NCBI GenBank assembly: GCA_947645195.1
Contig: CANSGD010001376.1
Coordinates: forward strand, 992,001-1,056,000
Direction: 5' to 3'
DNA length: 64,000 nt
Source: Patellifolia procumbens
Lineage: Eukaryota; Streptophyta; Magnoliopsida; Caryophyllales; Amaranthaceae
The translations under genes and the position numbers were made by a program. Positions within the stretch are counted from its first letter, which is position 1. Each line of letters opens with the position of its first letter. This document shows, in pieces, positions 46,116 to 59,200 of the stretch. The notes beneath the pieces were generated by a model. It saw only the letters and a program-made list of their open reading frames with translations. It was not told where the DNA came from and did not search any database.

Positions 46116-49100
46116 TCATCCTTGACCTTTCTCCTTCTTCTCCATCAGTTCTGTAAATCGTTGTTTCCAGTCTGAAACCTTCTCCTCGCCATTTACCACC
46201 TATCATTTGCAATTAAAATTAGATACAATAAGCTCAATAAGAAGAAAAAGAATTGAATAAGTACTTAAAGAACAAAAAAGTATTACCCTAGGCCATTAGG
46301 AAGACAAATAACTAGGACAAAAGGAAAAGATTAATAGAGGCACTGGTGTACACAAAATACTAATGCAACAATTTGCGATTGTTCATCGACTAAGCTTCCG
46401 CTTCTTGGTAAAGAGGTTGAATTTTGGTTCATACTATCTTCGTCTGAATCCAACAGTCACATTGTGAGTTTTATATTATGTTTCTAGTATTGTGACAAAT
46501 AATTACTGAAAGATGGAGTATAAGTTTCTTCTTTTATTTTCAGACTTTTGTTCTTGATTAATACTCCATATGATTAGAAAATTGAATCATATCTGGACAT
46601 GAAATTTGATGGTGACTGACCTCAACTACAAGTCCAGTCTCTGGCACTAAACCAAGTGCTTCAACACATACAAACGCTGCATCTTCCTTGCTAAGACTGC
46701 CCTTTGCTGCACTACCCTGTCAACAGTTTAACCATATCCTCTTCTTTGAGTGATCACAAGTTATTTGATTTCAGGCATGAAAAAGAGTGTATGTAATGTT
46801 AGTTACTACTCAAACTGAAGTGTTGAGGTGAACATACACATGAATACATGATAGAGAATCCAGAATAAGACATAAGTACTTGAGCCAATATGAAGTGCCA
46901 AGTAGCGCAATAAATGTAAATACCTCTTCAAAATTAAATCCTTGTGTTCCGCCAGAAGTGTTCTGCAGAGAGCCAACTCTGATAATAGTATATGGGATTC
47001 CTGAGGCTATTAGCATCGATTCATCTTCTTCTGCCAACTTTTGTGCATTGCGCGTCATGAGAGCTTGAATTCCATCAGCACCTTTATATACAGATAGCTG
47101 CAATCTTATCAATCAAACATGACACAAGTAATCCAGAATGCTCAATGAAAAAGGTATTGAATGCCCATAAAATCTCGCTTGTCTTTTCGCAGCCTCTCAA
47201 AAATCCTCCAATCTCACCTCCTAATATAACGAATGCCCTTGATTCGGAATTTCGGACTTCTCATCCTATATGAGATCCGGCTTTATCACCCCGCACATAC
47301 AGCATAAATCTCATGTGCACTTCTTTGGTGCACTAGGAAGCAGATGCGGTTTCAAAAATGTAATAGTTCAGAGGACGTGGAAACCTCAGGGCCTAGCTTT
47401 TACTAATGAACAGCACGAAAACGGAGAAATCTCATGTCCCAACCGTTCTGGTGCTTCATAGACAGACAGCACAGTATCAATCCAAACTGTAAAGACAGGG
47501 CGCTCTTGCCGCAACATTGATCGGAAAACAAGCTTCTAAGTGCACTGAATGATTTGGCACGATTCACAGGGTTCAAAAGGCCAGAAATATATACCTGAGA
47601 TAAGAGAACAACATGTTCAACTCCTTGCAAGTTCCCAACTTTGGACAGGTAACCTTCCTATAGAAACATCATCAGCTAATTTAAGTTGCTGTATAAGTGA
47701 GGTGCTTCAGGAGAAAAGAAGCCTAGAAGAGATAGAATTTTAGTGTACATACATTTGGGCATATAATTGCTCGAACACCCTTCAAGGCTTTCTTCAAAAA
47801 CGCCTTGTTTGAATCTCCAGCCAATGACTTCGCGTACAACCAACAGAAAACATGTTAAGATGGAAGTCTGGTGTCATCTACACAAGAGAGACTAGGCAAA
47901 AGTGAAGGGCATACAGAAAGATTTAGATATACCTCAACATAGGTTCCAAAGGCTTCTAGAGCAGCGCGCCTATCCTTAACTAGTGCTTTGACTCGGGCTC
48001 GTTTTACAATCAAGGACAAAATCACCATCTAAATGAGCTAGAATCAAGAAGCTTAGGGTTCATTCATGCCAAGCTAAGGTAGAAGAAGGACAATTTTTTT
48101 TTTCAAAGACAACCATTTTATTCAAAAACGCCCTTTGATAGTCGGTAATAATAGTAACAAATATATATGTAACTAAAAAGAAAGACTTAGGGCAATCAAA
48201 GGCTAATGGAACTTCCGCAAAACACATATTTTTCTTCACAAATTTCCTGTAGCATTCTGTACCACATCCAAAGTAAAATCTAATGGTAATGTAAGCTAAT
48301 GAAGAAAAGAAATGTTTTGAGGATGGACAAGCAAGACCATAGACATTCAGATGAACTTTCTTCACAAACATAACTAAGTTTATTACTATTCTCAGCATTT
48401 TATTAACACCAGCTAAAATGGTCATAAATACATTATAAATTGATGATGTTATAGGCATAAATTAGCAAGATACAGAGGGGAAGTTAAGCATTTGTGTTGG
48501 TACATCCAAAATCTTCGATTAATAATATTACTTGTATTTACTTATGTTAGAGTAATGCATATATAATTAAAAAAAGAATGTTAAGTGTTCAATATTACTG
48601 AAGCATTAATCATCTTGGTAATGATGCATACAGATTTGGTAAAGGGAATGATAGTACATGAAAACTTGAAATTGATTGTTTAGTTGATTTATATTTTCAC
48701 AGGAAGTTAAAGTTCCGAGGAAGAGGAGATCAGTGATGTTGTATTGTCACAGAGAGTGAAGCATTATCCAGAGGAAAAATCTGCTTAATTTGTTTCCTAA
48801 GTGAAATTTCCATTCCTTAGGAATAACAATTTTACATGAAGTGATACTGAAATCAGTTACAATATAGGCAAGCACTGTTAACCATACCTGGCCAATATCG
48901 CTGTCGCCATCAGTTACTAGAACAGCATCTCTAGTTTCCTCTACATCTGTTCTAGGTTAAGGAAAAAAGAGATAAATGCTGAAAAACTAGTTCAGAACAC
49001 ATCAATTAATAAGACTTTATGGTAGTGAATTTAAAATGAAGTATGTGATACCATCATTATCCTCTTCTTCGGCTACTGCTCCATCCTTTGGGAGGAGATC

Positions 49101-50745
49101 AGGTGCCCCATACCATTTCCTTAATTTAGGCCCACCTGCATAAGTGTTTTCAGAATCCTTAGGTAATGGTATATATGTAGGTAACGAGGTTAAGCGGTTG
49201 TTTGGCTGACATAGAACTACACAAGAATTACCCTATGCAACGAAGTTCAGATCAGGCCTTCATTTATAGTTTAAAAAAGGAGAAAACCGATACACAACCC
49301 AAAATATTTTACATAAAAGTGTCGAGCTCCAGCAGTGTAGAACATGTAACATGGTAACTAAGTAGCTAACAGAATAGAAGTAACTGGAGGCCCTATACAT
49401 TTAAGGCCAGGCATGGTCGCCTATGTTGCACATGTACGCTGTCCCTAACTTAGGGAGAGGAAAATAGAGAAGTTGTTTGGTTAACCAAAACACGTGAGGG
49501 CAGCCACATAATTTCCCTTGCTTCCTAGAGAGTAATATAAGTGTATAACTATTAAGTGTTTGATTAGGAGGAAAACATGTATCAAAATAGTGGGTTTTCT
49601 TTTTTCTTTGTTTGGTTTTCAAAGATAGAAAACTATATTTCCATGGATGCAAAATAGTTTTCTTTTCATAAAAAACAATTTCTTTTCAATGAATGGAAAT
49701 TTTATCCTCCACATTCATTACATGCCTTTCTTCCCATCATCCTCAACCTTTTCTTGTCAGAAATCAAACAAAAGAAAGACAAATTTTCAATTCCTTGGAA
49801 AATGTTATTTACAGAAACTAATTTTTGTTGAAAATATTTTCTATCCAACCAAAAAGAACCTCATTACCGATTGCATATACATGAAAATTGTAACAAACAC
49901 CACCAATTTAACTATTGGTATAAAATGGAAACTTAAGCTTATAAAGTACTGAAGTTGCTAAATGTTACTATGATCTATGCAGCACGAAAATGATCAAGGT
50001 TTCTGCCTTAAGGCCTAGAGCTTCATTAACACGAAAACGACTAGGATTTCGGGAACAGAAACATTTTAAAACAGATAAACCACATATCCCAGAGTTTCCA
50101 TGCTTCATAACTCCTAATTAATGATGATTTTCCAACACAAAACCAACAATAAATAACACAACATAAATATTCATATGTAAAAACTACTATTGGTTATGAC
50201 AAATGACAAGAGAGTGAGCTATGGGTCAGTTGGTTAGAGCATTTCTTCAAGTTCCAAGTACAATTTTATTATACACCACGATGTACTTACCATGACCATG
50301 GTACACCTAACACTATTTTTTTTTGCTCAAGTACTCTAAAAGGCTATTGTTTTGTTCAAAAAAGCCTTGGGTGTACATGTCCATGGTACACCGATAGTGT
50401 ATGATGCATAATTTCGATTCCAAGAATCTTATAATCAATTCTCACCCTATCTTCGTAACTCCTTACGCACCAAAAAAAATTATGACAAATGGCAAAGAGG
50501 GTATCTTTGTTAGACCCATAATCACGCAGTACTAATATACACAAAGTACCTTCAATATAATCGAGAATTTGATCCACAAAACTGGGTTTCTTGGTGGCAT
50601 TGCAGAGCCAAACAGGAGTGTTATGAATAAGATTGTCAGACCATAAAGATGAAATTGAAGTTTTAGTTGGAATTCGTGGAAAAAATGCAGCAGGTGTGGA
50701 ACAAGATGTGTAGGGAAAGATAGTTGAGGGGATAACAGGAGCCAT
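46116..50745 (-). CDS. Chloroplast-type NAD(P)-binding Rossmann-fold (atypical SDR) protein
   Basis: Nine exons in transcript order: 50550-50745, 49052-49135, 48888-48946, 47933-48028, 47753-47827, 47595-47657, 46924-47097, 46621-46716 and 46116-46199. All are GT-AG and phases join exactly, giving 308 residues. The first roughly 55 residues are rich in Ser/Thr/Pro and poor in acidic residues, like a plastid transit peptide. A block GGPKLRKWYGAPDLLPKDG (67-85) precedes the Rossmann start VLVTDGDSDIG (about 102-112), where the usual TGxxGxxG is altered. Later come ARVKALVKDRRAALE, GVRAIICPN, GVEHVVLLSQ and the SGIPYTIIRVGSL segment typical of atypical SDRs of the NmrA/TIC62 kind. The C-terminus is charged (FTELMEKKEKGQG). 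From memory it resembles Arabidopsis At1g72640. The catalytic activity, if any, is unknown. The gene is transcribed divergently from the TRFL-like gene. Confidence 0.9.
48703..48759 (+). other. Possible alternative last exon of the kinase
   Basis: A good acceptor (TATATTTTCACAG) is followed by 19 codons in the phase left open by the kinase exon ending at 45039, terminating at TGA 48757-48759. The exon would lie within an intron (48029-48887) of the antisense Rossmann gene. Either this or the read-through stop at 45063 forms the kinase C-terminus. Confidence 0.35.
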
Positions 50746-52015
50746 GTGGAATTGTGGATAACACTCGCACTGACTCTTTCTTTTCCCGCAAAATTTATGG
50801 TCGTTGGGAGAATCTCTCCTTTTATTTTAATCCTTTATTTATTTATTCCCTTTGTTTTATAAAGTAACTCTAACCAACCTTGTTTTCTTTCTTGGCTTTT
50901 TCTATTGATCTACCCTCGTTATTTTGCGTATTCTATATTGTACCTTATTTTGAAATCTTCTTATTATATGTTATACTTATACTATTTTATAATTAATTGT
51001 ATTCAACACCAACTTGATGAGATTTGGATTTTTGACAATCGAGTTCTCAATTTGATGAAAATTTCGGTTATTTAAGGGTATCTAGCATTGCTCAATTGTT
51101 GAAAAGTTTACTTCTTTTTTTCATGTTGGTGATTTTGAATTTGAGTATAATTGATTTAAGAGACAAGTCTGGTAAAATGGAGAGTTTCAAAATCACGGGG
51201 TACAATATAGACAATGTAAACAACGAGGGTATATTATACTTGAAATCCAGAAAAGACTTGAGAAGGCGTAGTCAATCATACACATATGCGGAAGCTACAA
51301 AGGTGCGATAAGAATCAGTTTCAAAATCTTTTGAAAGCGGGAGACATGCTCTTACGTCGACAATCATTGTTGATTTGTTAATGAAAAAAGTAAAATGGCT
51401 AGAGGTCATGTTCTTTTGGGTTAAAATTAAGTTCAAACAAATTCAGCCACATTCCATACAAAACAACAAGGCTTATAAAATTTTTGTCACTCAAGAGGTG
51501 CAGTAATTCATATTCATGAGAAACACATCTATGAGTACAAAGGGCGAACAAGGTCTAAATACACTTCTTCTATCCATACTACTTGCACTGATAGTTTAAT
51601 CGGTAAAACTCTACCCTCTCTACATGCCAAACCGATTTATGATAAACTTGATGAGTTGATATCACCCGTCCCCACAATATCGGAGCAAACGTGGAGCACT
51701 TCTCTACCAAACTTATTTTAGTGAAATCAACCAGTATCAATGACTTGTTTTCTTCGACTAAAAATAGCTGAACTAAACTAAACAAAATTAAACTGAACTA
51801 AATTAAACTTGAACTATTTAATTAATTTAAAATTGATAAATTAAACTAAACTAAACTAAATTAAATAAGTTGGAGAGAAAAGACGCTAATTAGTTAGTTT
51901 GAAAATGATAAAATCTCGGACTCCACATAGAATGATATAAACACAGTTACCAAAACGACTTGAAATCCGGAAACGACTTGAGAAGGCGTAGTCAAAAAGC
52001 TAGCAACTAGCACAA
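50746..52015. promoter_or_regulatory. Divergent promoter region, Rossmann gene / TRFL-like gene
   Basis: No gene is supported. It contains a direct repeat of 38 bp with three mismatches or fewer (51238-51275 and 51958-51995, containing GACTTGAGAAGGCGTAGTCAA) about 720 bp apart. Between the copies is an AT-rich run of AACTAAACTAAA and GAACT motifs (51768-51870) related to the MITE ends near 23930. Immediately right is a (CT)n run (52025-52045) in the leader of the TRFL-like gene. Confidence 0.5.
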
Positions 52016-52267
52016 TCCCTTTCTCCCTCTCTCTCTCTCTCTCCTCTTCTTCTACTTTGGCTCGATTCATCTTTCTTGCTTGTTAAGCTTGACCACCCAG
52101 TAAATTTCAATAACAAATTAAGTCATTTTCACTCTCTCTCATTTTCTATTTTGCCGCTAATTTCCACCTCTTTCTCTCTCCCCCTTTTTCTCTCTCTTTC
52201 TCTCTACTTTGTGCACTGTTGCACTGTGTGTCAAGTCCTGATCATTTTGCAAAGAGAATCACAAATT

Positions 52268-53206
52268 ATGAACTGGGTTTGCCAATTCGGTGTTAATCCT
52301 CACATGGGTCAGTTTCAATTTCCCCTCTTTTATGGTATTCTTTGTATGGGTCATTTCAATTTTGCTTCTTTTTGGGTTAATTTTGCTCAATTTGTTGATT
52401 TGTGCTGTACATTTTAATGGGTTATTGTCTTTCCCCTTTCTTTTAATAATTTGGTGTGTAATTCTATTGAAGAATTAGGTTTTCAATTTCAGTATTTAGT
52501 TTGTAGTCTTGAAGAAGGTATGAACTTGGAGGAATTTGGGCTGGGTAAAGTTACCCTATTACTATTTTGGGAAATTGTGTTTGCTATATTTAGAAAGAAT
52601 TGAATTTTGGTGTTACTTTGCAGCTGGCGTTGTGTTTTTATTGTCTTTGATGACATTTTCTGGGAACTTGCATATGTTGTGTCTATAATCATGATCACAT
52701 TCTTGAGTTCTTTTGGCTTAATATGCTGAACTTAGCTTTGAATTTATGTTTTCGTTGCGGTTTGTATGCGTTGTGGAGTTCTGTGGGATGTCTAGAATGT
52801 TAATATCATATTTTCTTTTTGATTGTTGATCTTGTAAGTTTTGGGTTGACTAGGATTCTTAGTTAAATTAAGTTGCTTTCGTTTGATGTTCGTTGAGTTC
52901 TGCATGTTGTCGTATTAGTCGTATGATGTAGTGGAAAAGAACCCATATGAGATATGATTATCTGTAGTTTCAGTCTTTGAAGGTTCTTAATTTGGGTTAC
53001 TTTAAGGTATCACTTTGGAGACTTTGGGGTAGTGAGGGGGTGATTGGTTGTTTGCTGTATTAAGGATGGAGTTTATATAGGAAAAAAAAATGCTGACTTC
53101 AAAATGTCAATCCCTCTTTTGTGTTTCTTTTGGATTTCAGCAAGGCTGTTGTGAGTTGATGTGGCGAGGTTCCCATGGAAATGGTGGTTGGAGTTGGGAG
53201 AGGTGA
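52268..53206 (+). promoter_or_regulatory. uORFs in the leader of the TRFL-like gene
   Basis: A probable non-coding exon 1 ends at 52307 (donor GTCAGT) and joins an exon starting at 53141. An ATG at 52268 would read 17 codons across that junction to TGA 53152-53154. A further ATG at 53159 gives a 15-codon frame ending at 53204-53206 that overlaps the main ATG (53175) out of frame. The exon 1 boundary is inferred from the splice consensus only. Confidence 0.4.
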
Positions 53207-56200
53207 GAAAGGAGTTATTGACGATGTTGCAGCTGATAAAGTCAGTTCTGGCGTAGCTCCATCAAAGCAAGGTGCTGATCCTATTGTTTATAAGCTTGTT
53301 CGGGTAAATGTCTACCACAAATCTGATTATTAGCCTAATATGTTGTTTATAGCTATATTTCTGATTTTCTGTAGTTTTTTGCTCACTGGACTGAATGTAA
53401 AGACTCATTGAGGAGAATGGTCATGGTGAACTTATTTATAAGGTTAGCTTTTTTGAGGGTGATTTAAAAAGGTTTTACACTTTTTCTTGGGAATTCCTTA
53501 CAGCTTGTTTGGATAGCCAAGATAGGAGGGAAATGGAGGGGAGGGGAAATGAGATGGCCAAAATCCATTGTTTGGATACCAATTGAGGGGGTGAGGGATT
53601 TGGAGGTGAGGGAAATGGTAAGAAGTTCCTCCCTCCATGGCCTCCAACATTGGAGAGATTTTTAAGGAAAACTCATCCTTGTTCCCTCCCCTTCCCTTCT
53701 TTTCCTTCCCTTTTTTTCTAAACACAAATCTAATTGCGCATAGATTAACCCTTGCAATTGAAGTTTTGGATATAAAACTTGCTCTAATGTGAACGCAAGA
53801 TCTCCAAGCAACTTCTATGTCTTTTCATGGATAAATGTGTATGAAAGCATTTGTTTCACTAACACATTATTTGGATAGGAGAAAAGAGAAAGAAAGGAAG
53901 AGACGAGAAAGGGAGGGGGACAATTTCTCCCGTTTGGAAAAATTGTTGGGGAGGGAAATCCATTTCCCTCCTTCTTTACTAAGTATAATCTCTTCAAAAT
54001 TGGAAAGGTTCGGAGGGGAAATGGACCATTCCCCCATTTCCCTTCCCTCACCTTCCCCCTATCTCCCTTCCTTTCCTTTCCCTCCTTCTTTGCTATCGAA
54101 ACAAAGCGTAAGTGCTTGTGGGCGGCGTTGATGCTTGTGGAAGCACTTATGCTTGTGGCAGCATTGATGCTTAGCGCAAAATTGGAGTTTATAGATCACT
54201 CGTCTTTTTTGCTTGGCCAGTTGATGCTTCATGCTTCAAGTTCTTGGACTCTATGTACTGATCTACTCTACGAGGAAATCTTCCCATTTGTTTTGGAGTC
54301 CAGATAGTTAGCTCAAAATATTTTATCTTGGGGAGGTGGAGCTTTTTGTTTATCTTTTGGGCCTCTTATTGATAGCTTTGGATTGGATTTTTACTCATTT
54401 ACTGCCATAAATCAATGTTTTCCTTTTCCTTTTCATTAGGCCTATGTTGATTTCAAAAGAGGAAATGATACCATTTTGTGTTGAATACTCAGAATTTTAG
54501 CAGAATATGTGGATTATAGGCCTAGCTGTTCTGGGATCCTGCTTTTCATTTGCAGCTTTTTTTCATTTCCACTTCTCATAGGCATATAAACTTTATTTTT
54601 CTTGAACATGTATTAGCTGTCAAAAAATTTTGTTGACTTTGTTTTAAGACCTCTTTACTTTCTCTCTTGGATATAAAGAAGCCAAATAAACTTGTACCTT
54701 CTTCGTCGTCTGTTACTTTTTTCTGAAGTGTAGGTTGAGATTTGCCATAAAAGCTTCTTAACAACTGTTATTCGGATCTGATTGGAACAATGCAGAAAGA
54801 GGAAGACTTTATCGGAGCTCATTTCTTGGGATTCATTTTTGAACTGCTCTGCTCCCATATGTTTCTAGAGGAGATAGAAAATTTCGGACTCAGTGGTTGA
54901 GATAAAATCTTTCTGTTTTGCTTAGAACTTCACAAAGTTTACACACACAATGGCGGTAATTCCCCGCCTTTCTTGAGTCATATAGTGAAGTACAAAGGTT
55001 ATTCTGATGAAACAACATTGATGTGGGTTGTCATTATGCACTGTCTTTACCTTGTTTATACTATATAGGCGGGGTATATCTAGATACATGTTTACTCCAC
55101 CATTGAACAATCCTCTTATATACCGTGAGTCTAACTACTTCTTGAATTAACTAGTCTTGCCGAATGTTTTCTTTCACCTGCTGTCGCCTAACCTATTTCT
55201 GCAATGTAGTTTCTGTAACTGACAGTTTATTTTGTTTCTTGTATGTAGGTTGATTTTGATGGAAGGTTTGTTCCTGCTACTGATGATGAGCTTATGGAGG
55301 TCGAGGATTTGTTGGAGTTGGAGAAGAGTGAAACACTTTCTGTACCTCATGCTATGGAGACAGCAGGATGTACTCCAAATAAAAACGATACATTTGATAA
55401 GCCTGAACTAGGGAAGCACGAAGGTTAGATTAACGTTCTTCACATTTTCTTGTCATTATTTTGGCATCTCATTTTCAACTTGGTGATGAAGTCGTTTTGT
55501 TTATTATGCCATGCGTTTGGCATTTATTGCAGCTATTCTGCAAAATGGTCTCATCATAACTACCCCATAGTAGCTTGTAATATTTGTTTTCAGATTCATG
55601 TTTGTCATGGGCCTCATGGCTATCCCAATCGCTATCTGAACCCGATTATGATTCTCTTGCAGTAGTATATGTTTGAGTAGGTTTTGCTTGCAGTACATAT
55701 TGATCTTTGCTTCTAATTCTGAGTTTGTCGTTTGTTAGGTTTGTCACGAATCAAGGTCCCTGAAGTTAACGAAGAGAATGTAAGAGCACAGGATGAGGTG
55801 AGAGTTACATTATGCGTTGCTTGCCACACTTAACCGATGAATTTGTTCTAAAATTGTTATCTCAGCATGATTTTCAGTATGAGACTATGAGCAGTACGGT
55901 CACCATCATTGTGTCGATCCTGTTTTTTTTTTTTTTAATTATTATTATTTCAAATCCTTTTTCATTTGATTGTCGAGGTGGGGAGGGAGCAAGGCAAGTG
56001 GCACAGATATGTCATACATTTTTGTTACTCTTTGAATTTAGACTTTTATACTCTCTGGGATTACGGTATCAAGGGGGAAAGATTTCTGGTTGCTTATATC
56101 TGAGCAGATTTTGCTCTTTGTTTATATCATGTTTGGTAGACAGTAAAAATTGGTGGTAATAGACTAATAGTGATGAACTTATAGGTTATTTTGTGAATAA

Positions 56201-59200
56201 ATGCTCATGCTACTGTCTATGGTAATGCTGTTCTTCCTTAACTATTTGCTTTTCTTCACACTTTTCCATTACCGTCCATATTACTGTATCTCTTTACAGG
56301 TAGTATTGAGTGGTAATGATATGAAGAAATACATAAGTTTGGCAATGAAATCTCATTCCCATGGGCACTGTCATGCAACTTATTTTACAAAATATCACGT
56401 GAGATTCATTTACTGCTATTAATTACTGACCATACGGATTTTTAGGTTTTTTTTTCCGGAACCCAGGGAAACAAAACTCGGCCGTTACGTTACGTAACAG
56501 CCGTTATGTAACGGATTTTGAACTTGCCGTTACGCGAAATGCCGTTACGTAACCCCGCGATGAAATTCACGTCCAACTCGCCGCGTTGTCCGTTACGTAA
56601 CGGTGACTCGCCGCATTAGAACGTTTTTTTTACCCGTTACATCCGTTACTATATGAAAATTGGTCAAAAAAAAAAAGAAAGGGAATATACGCATAGTAGC
56701 ACAAAAACTATAGGGTCACACAAACGAAAGGAGAAAAACTTACCATGGGCTTCCAAGTTGAGTAATATATATGATTTAGTATCAATTTTTATATATAATA
56801 TGACATAAATCTCATGTTTAAAGTAATCTTTTATTCACCATATGTGTAATCCACCCATATGATTGCTTTGGTCAAATTAAGTTATAAGAATACTTATAAA
56901 ACTTCAAAAATGCCATTTTGAGGTTAAAATTCTAATTGTGTGAATTTTTTGAAAAAATTCACGCCGCGTCAACCGCGATTTGTATTTTTTCGACCGTTAC
57001 AAGCCGTTCCCGCGTCATCGCGACCGTTACCGCGAACGCGACGATATCCACGATTTTCTTCCCTGCCGGAACCTGAATTTGACTTATCAGAACTTGTCTG
57101 GTTGTGATTTGAACTTGTGTAGACCTTATTTGAAATAAAAATTATTTCTCCTAAGATGAATTTCTATATGGTGAAGAGAACACAACCTTCTAGGCCAACG
57201 ATGAAGTTTCTGTTGTGCGAGCTGATGCTTTTCAAGATAGGCTGGCTTATAACAGTGTTTAGCATTCAGACTATATAGCTATCTTGGCCTATAGTTTGAG
57301 GATGATTTTACAGCGGCCTGAGAAATGCCCACCACAACCTCTAAGTCAAGGATGAATTACCACCAATCATATTGCCACGTAAGATAATGAATTTTAAAAT
57401 ATAATATATAATTTTAAAATAATTTTCGAAAAAAAAAATCATATTTATTGATTATTATCTAGATTCATAGAAAATATAAATAATAATTTTTTAAATATTT
57501 TTAGAATTAAAAAAAAGATATTCATCATCTCGCGTGCCATAATGGTTGGCTGTAATTAATCCCTTACTAAAATGTTGTGGTGGGCATTTCTCAAATGCAC
57601 ACCCTAAAATTTTCCATAGTGTGAAGGCATATGTTACTGAAATATAATCTTTGACCTAATTTGGTTTTCACGGTAAAACAACTAGATAGTTGTACATGTC
57701 TCATGGTGCATGGAGAATTGAGGAATGCTGAGTGTGATGGGTAAACTGTACATCTTTTTTTTTATAATTTCATTAATTGAATTCCTTTTAAACAATGTCT
57801 GGTTTTATGTGAACTTAGGGAATATTTGGTATAAAGCTAAAAGATTTGGTATTGATACTTGAGATTCTTTGTATTTGTATGTAGAATTCCTAATGCGAAT
57901 TTCCCAAAATGATAAATTTCCTTTATTCGTGGTGCAAATTGGAGTTTTTATCGTGTATTAAATGGTTATAGTCTTAGAGACGTGTGCAAGGCTGTCTTTT
58001 TTGAGGTGTGATCAACCAATATATGTCTGGGAGGGGTCATTATTATATTAGAGACTGTAGTGCTTTATATTGAGACGTCGTATTGCTTGCCGTTAATGGA
58101 TGGATGCACTGGAATAGTTCATATAGTTGTGCTGTCGAAATGTTGGTTCTATGCAACAAATTGAAAGCAAAATGATTGTATGAGGTTCTGAGGATCAGAA
58201 CTGGTTTGTTTAATATGATTGTGAGATTACCTTGCATATTCCAGCATGATAACCTATTAAGGGGTGATAGGCACCATGGTTGATATAGTTCTTTCTGTGG
58301 AATTTGGTAAATGCACATATAATAAGTCGTGCTTGTAAAGTCTAGACGAAACTTAACTAAGGTGAAAGCAGAGAGATTTATAAGCAACTAATTACTTCTG
58401 GTCATTTTTGAAAGAATTATGCAATGTGTATGAAGCTTTTTGACTTGCCAAAATGTGGTCTACAAGGTGTACTTCCATCAGGAACGGGGCTGGAGGGAGC
58501 AACAATCTCCCATACATTTCTCTGCATCAACGGAAACAAGTTAGGGCCAATTTGTTGTCTTAGCTTGTAGCTTTTTCTTCTATATAATTTTTAAATGAAA
58601 GTAATAATGAAAATCAGAAAAGTAGCTTTATGCTATAAGTATGACTGATTCTAAATTCATGCTACTTGTGTCACAATTCTTTTTTTTGTTGATAGTAATA
58701 AATTAGACTACAGCACACCAAGGGGATTCCCCCAATTTGAAAAGGAGTGGGAAGGACAAAATCGCTGAACACTTCAAGTTGTTGTATGGTAGAGCAATTT
58801 ATATATGCATTCAAGTGATGCTTTGTGATTAAGACTGGACTGTAGCTATATGGAAGTCTATAAAATGAAAGTTTAAACCTTCATGTGCAAGCTAAACCGT
58901 TATAAATATGTTGGTTTCTTTCTTTTCAAGTGCACCAGCAATTGCCAACAAAGTCATCTTCCAATGCTCGGCTAGTCAATATTATCTCATCCTTCTTTTG
59001 CAGGTAACGATAAGTTTTCCCACAAGAAGGTAAGACTCACCTCAAAGCCAACAAAGTATAAGAAAAGGGCCAAAGAGAAAGAACTCAAACACACAAAAGG
59101 AGAAGATGATTAACAAATTCCTTCTCTTTAGTTACAAAATCCAACTCCAACTCCAACTCCAACTCCAACTCCAACTCCAACTCCAACCACTAGTATAAAG

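Noticed and set aside
49600..49870. Possible MITE in Rossmann-gene intron 1 (TTTGGTTTTC..GATAGAAAA ends)
   Set aside because: The inverted repeats are short and broken and boundaries cannot be fixed.
50205..50260. tRNA-like phrase GTCAGTTGGTTAGAGCAT
   Set aside because: No box B or cloverleaf follows; at best a SINE or tRNA relic.
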